Source: Chloroflexota bacterium
GTDB lineage: Bacteria; Chloroflexota; Anaerolineae; Anaerolineales; UBA11657
Length of the DNA: 10,453 nt
Direction of reading: 5' to 3'
NCBI GenBank assembly: GCA_003670425.1
Contig: QWRL01000070.1
Span: 1-10,453 of the forward strand
Shown here: positions 7,809 to 10,453 of the stretch, in pieces
Position numbering within the stretch: position 1 is the stretch's first letter
Layout of the letters: each line of letters opens with the position of its first letter
Notes under the pieces: generated by a model
The model's input: the letters and a program-made list of their open reading frames with translations, nothing else
Told to the model about the DNA's origin: nothing
Databases searched by the model: none
Made by a program: the position numbers and the translations under genes

Positions 7809-8860
7809 CAGGCACGAAGCGCCGCACGCGCACTGGCATACTCTGCGCGCAGCAGCGGCATCCAGTTGCCCGCAGCCAAAATCACACCGCCCAGCAGCAG
7901 CTTGGGGCCCAGCGCCACAACATAAAGCACAATCGCGTATCCAGTCGCGGCATTCCAATCAATGCCAAGCAAGCTGAGCGCGGTGACGGTGAGCAGCTGA
8001 TGCATGCCCATCTTTGCCGGCAAGGCCGGCAAGGCGTCACCCACTTGATGCCACACAAGTATCAGCAGTGCAGCGCTCCACCCCAAAGGAAATCCGAATG
8101 CCTTCAGCAGCAAGTAGTTGGTGCCCATCGAAAGCGCCAGCACCAGCAGCGAAATGCCGGCAATTGCCAGCGCCATTCCAGCATGGCGCAACGCCGCCAA
8201 TCCCGCCAAAGTGGTGCGCACTGATTCACCAACCCACGCTGCCCAACTCTGCGGCAGGAAGAATGCGCGGCGCTCCAGCCAGCGCCATAACGGCGGCCCG
8301 GCCACGGCGGCCACAAGCACCAGCGTGAATGCAACAATGCCCAGACTCGCCCGCCGCAACCAGCCCGGCAGCAACTCCAACACGGGCGGCGGCAGCGTGC
8401 CCGCAAGCAGCAGCAGGCTGATGGAAAAAGCCGCCAAGTCGGCGGCCTTCTCGGCACCCAGCGTGCCCAGCACACGCAGCTTGCTCAGTCCCTCGCTATG
8501 CCCGGCGGCATACACGCGCACCACCTCGCCCACAAACAGGCGCACCGGGGAAAGAATGTTGAGCATTTGCGAAACCACAATGCCGGCCAGCAGCGCGCGC
8601 CAGCTGCGTTCGCGATGCTCAGGATAAAACAACAACTGCCAGCGCAATGCCAGCATCCCAAGCGTAACGAAAATTGAGAGCACGGCCAGCGCGCACAAGC
8701 CCGCATCCACCCCGGCAAGCACGGCGCGTACGGCGCCCCACTGCACGTCGCGCAATACAAGCCACAGCGCTGCGCCGCCCAGCAGCGCGCCCGCCAGCCC
8801 GCGCATGGCGTTTCGAAACACAGCGCGCCGCTCAGGCCGGTGCGCTGCTGCGCCCGGCAT
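7808..8860 (-). CDS. Flippase-like membrane protein, lysylphosphatidylglycerol synthase TM family (UPF0104)
   Basis: This polytopic protein of about 350 residues has some eight membrane segments and no soluble catalytic domain, so it is the stand-alone transmembrane module seen next to MprF and AglD. Family features are the early WLVLRDVQW segment, LALRWQLL, NILSPVRLFVGEVVRVY, EKAADL and LPALPAKMGMHQ near the C-terminus. Members in glycan loci are annotated as flippase-like, and a role in moving polyprenyl-linked sugars is proposed rather than proven. The start is uncertain: GTG 8872, ATG 8860 (used here) and ATG 8806 are all in frame, and none has a strong ribosome binding site. The first two overlap the upstream polymerase; ATG 8806 lies 25 bases past its stop and would begin just before the first helix. 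Its TGA overlaps the GT2 start by one base. Confidence 0.85.
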   Translation of the reverse strand: MPGAAAHRPERRAVFRNAMRGLAGALLGGAALWLVLRDVQWGAVRAVLAGVDAGLCALAVLSIFVTLGMLALRWQLLFYPEHRERSWRALLAGIVVSQMLNILSPVRLFVGEVVRVYAAGHSEGLSKLRVLGTLGAEKAADLAAFSISLLLLAGTLPPPVLELLPGWLRRASLGIVAFTLVLVAAVAGPPLWRWLERRAFFLPQSWAAWVGESVRTTLAGLAALRHAGMALAIAGISLLVLALSMGTNYLLLKAFGFPLGWSAALLILVWHQVGDALPALPAKMGMHQLLTVTALSLLGIDWNAATGYAIVLYVVALGPKLLLGGVILAAGNWMPLLRAEYASARAALRA

Positions 8861-10453
8861 CACGCGCCACACTCAGCAGCTGCCCCAGCGCCAGCATCGG
8901 CCAAATGATCATGCCCAGCTTGCTGCCCAGCGGCAGCGAGTCGGATAACCCAAACACCAACAGCGCAACACTGCCAGCCAGCAGGCCCCAAGCCACACGC
9001 CCCTCCCAGCCGGCTTGCTGCCGGCCCGCCCGCACCAGCCCGGCACCATGCAGCAGCCACAACGCAATGAACGCGATCAACCCCGGCACACCCAAGTCCA
9101 CGCCCACATTCAGCAGCCAATTATGCGGATGTGAAGCATCCCATACCAGCGCAATCGTCGGGTGGCCGCGCACGTTCATAGCAAAGGGGTAGTTGAGGCG
9201 CGCCTCAGCGCGAAAAAAGTTGAAGCCCATGCCGGTCCAGCCCCAATCACGCAGCGCACTGATGCCTGTGGTCCACAGCTCCTGCCGGAAGCCAGCCTTG
9301 CCGGTCATGTCGCCAAACAGGCGCGAAAGCAGCGCCACATCTCCGCCGTAAAAAACAAGCATGCCCGCCGCTGCCAGTACACCGGCCGCGGGCAAGCCCA
9401 GCCAGCGCCAGCCGCGTGGCAGGCAAAGGAAACAAGCCAGCGCCGCCAGCCCAACCACCACAGCAAACCAGCCGCCACGGGATTGCGTGACAACTATCGA
9501 ACCCGCCACTACAAATGTACAGCCCAGCAGCAGAAAAGCCACCCACATGCGCTCCGCATCAGTGGCGCCGGTTGCGGCGCGCACCTGCAGCAACACGCCC
9601 GCACCCACCGCCAGCGTTAGCAGCGCTACGTATGCAACCGTAACAGACACCGACAAACCCACCGCAACAACCGCCGCCAAAATGGCACCCCAAATAATTG
9701 TGGCAGTTATTAGTGGTGAGCGCAGCACGGTGCGCATTGGTGCAAACATGGCCACGGTGGACGCGCCCGCCACCAGCGTCAGCACCATGGCAGCACCAAT
9801 CCCGCCGCCCGCACCCGGCCATGCCAGAAACGCAACCACCGCCGTGCCCATCGCAATGATGGAACCATCAAGCAATTGCTTCCAGCCCAAGCGCAGCTTC
9901 GGGCGCCAACCCCCAAGACTTGGGGCCAACAATGCCACACACACCGGCAGCAGCGCAGCCAACACAGCTGCCACCGCATTCGCCTGCAATCCACTGGGCG
10001 AGCCCGGTACGCGCGCACTCAGGTCTGGCAGCGCCACTAGGATCATGCCCAGCAATGGATACTTGGTGAGCCAGTCTAGAGAGCGGTCCACAACCAGCGG
10101 AGCCGCCAACGCCAGCGCAAGCCCGCCAGCCAGCAGGCCCGCTGCCACGCGCGCCGGACCGCGCGCGTGCTGCCGCCCCCAGCGCACGCACGCGTAATAC
10201 GCCAGCACACCCCACACCACGCCGCAGATTTTGTCCAGCGCAGCGCGCACCTTGGTGGAAAAGCTGAGCGGCGTGCGCGCAGCTTTTAGCTGAACACCCA
10301 CCTCAGCCGGCGTAAGCACCCGCGCGTAAATGGCGAGCTCGTCCAGTGCGCCCGTGAATGTGGTGGGAACCTTTTTGTAGGGCTCATACCCAAGCAGGAG
10401 GGTGTGATTTAGCACACGAGTGGAAGAATATGGGTCCACATCAGTGCCAACCC
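8832..10453 (-). CDS. LamG-like domain fused to O-antigen polymerase/ligase (Wzy/WaaL), start outside window
   Basis: The frame is open to the right edge: VGTD is readable before the first candidate GTG at 10439, so that GTG is probably internal. Numbering is from GTG 10439. Residues 1-50 look like the end of a LamG/concanavalin-A jellyroll (LLLGY, then FTGALDELAIYARVLTPAEV at 28-47). From about 70 to 520 the protein is a membrane protein of the Wzy_C/O-antigen ligase type. TQSRGGWFAVVVGL at 318-331 is its signature, and a large outer loop between later helices ends in HPHNWLLNVGVDLGVPGL at 437-454. Such proteins polymerise lipid-linked repeats or ligate glycan to lipid A-core or protein on the outer face of the membrane; polymerase and ligase cannot be told apart by sequence. 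The stop TGA at 8834-8832 may overlap the start of the flippase-like gene. Confidence 0.88.
   Translation of the reverse strand, partial: VGTDVDPYSSTRVLNHTLLLGYEPYKKVPTTFTGALDELAIYARVLTPAEVGVQLKAARTPLSFSTKVRAALDKICGVVWGVLAYYACVRWGRQHARGPARVAAGLLAGGLALALAAPLVVDRSLDWLTKYPLLGMILVALPDLSARVPGSPSGLQANAVAAVLAALLPVCVALLAPSLGGWRPKLRLGWKQLLDGSIIAMGTAVVAFLAWPGAGGGIGAAMVLTLVAGASTVAMFAPMRTVLRSPLITATIIWGAILAAVVAVGLSVSVTVAYVALLTLAVGAGVLLQVRAATGATDAERMWVAFLLLGCTFVVAGSIVVTQSRGGWFAVVVGLAALACFLCLPRGWRWLGLPAAGVLAAAGMLVFYGGDVALLSRLFGDMTGKAGFRQELWTTGISALRDWGWTGMGFNFFRAEARLNYPFAMNVRGHPTIALVWDASHPHNWLLNVGVDLGVPGLIAFIALWLLHGAGLVRAGRQQAGWEGRVAWGLLAGSVALLVFGLSDSLPLGSKLGMIIWPMLALGQLLSVARDAGRSSAPA

Noticed and set aside
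7809..7958. N-terminal extension of the GT2 protein to 7958.
   Set aside because: The 50 extra residues are Cys/Ala-rich, lie wholly inside the flippase-like gene and precede the natural membrane anchor. TGATG at 7806-7810 gives a better start.
8016..8033. Tandem 9-base repeat gccggcaag twice.
   Set aside because: It encodes LPALPA within a conserved proline-rich motif of the flippase-like protein. Two copies do not make a repeat array.
9911..9925. Near-perfect palindrome ccccaag-a-cttgggg, a possible terminator or operator.
   Set aside because: It lies inside the polymerase coding region, its loop is one base, and no T tract follows on either strand.

Overview
The window is a stretch of a bacterial cell-surface polysaccharide locus. 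Every gene I can support lies on the minus strand, so the text reads from high to low coordinates. The DNA is GC-rich, and the proteins are rich in Ala and Leu and poor in Lys. The gene set (two undecaprenyl-phosphate sugar-phosphate transferases, a Wzy/WaaL-type polymerase or ligase, a GT2, a GT4 and two multi-membrane GT-C-like proteins) indicates polyprenol-linked glycan assembly such as exopolysaccharide, capsule or O-antigen. I cannot name the organism. Nothing is diagnostic of a phylum, and no RNA gene, mobile element, phage gene or CRISPR array is visible.

Upstream block (10453 to 6651). A LamG-like lectin fold fused to an O-antigen polymerase/ligase enters from the right edge, and its true start is outside the window. 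It overlaps a flippase-like (lysylphosphatidylglycerol synthase transmembrane family) gene, which shares one base with the start of a membrane GT2 glycosyltransferase. A 139-base gap follows (6512-6650). This is the only real intergenic space. It holds a candidate extended -10 promoter, a short leader, and a clean intrinsic terminator with a GCAA loop and T tract.

Downstream block (6511 to 1). A PHPT-type sugar-phosphate transferase (WcaJ/WbaP class) overlaps a 754-residue membrane protein with a large extracytoplasmic beta-rich insertion. That gene overlaps a WecA/WbpL-like polyprenyl-phosphate sugar-phosphate transferase, then comes a 537-residue GT39/ArnT-like GT-C protein, then the first 84 codons of a GT4 glycosyltransferase cut by the left edge. 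All junctions overlap and several starts are GTG or TTG, which suggests a translationally coupled operon.

Working model (inference): the two initiating enzymes load sugar-phosphates on undecaprenyl phosphate in the cytoplasm. GT2 and GT4 enzymes extend the chain or make undecaprenyl-phosphate sugars, and the flippase-like protein may help move a lipid-linked sugar. The GT-C proteins would add sugars on the outer face, and the Wzy-like protein would polymerise or ligate. Points worth a second look are the two unrelated initiating enzymes in one operon, the beta-sandwich modules on two membrane enzymes, and the attenuator-like leader. I found no clearly unprecedented system.
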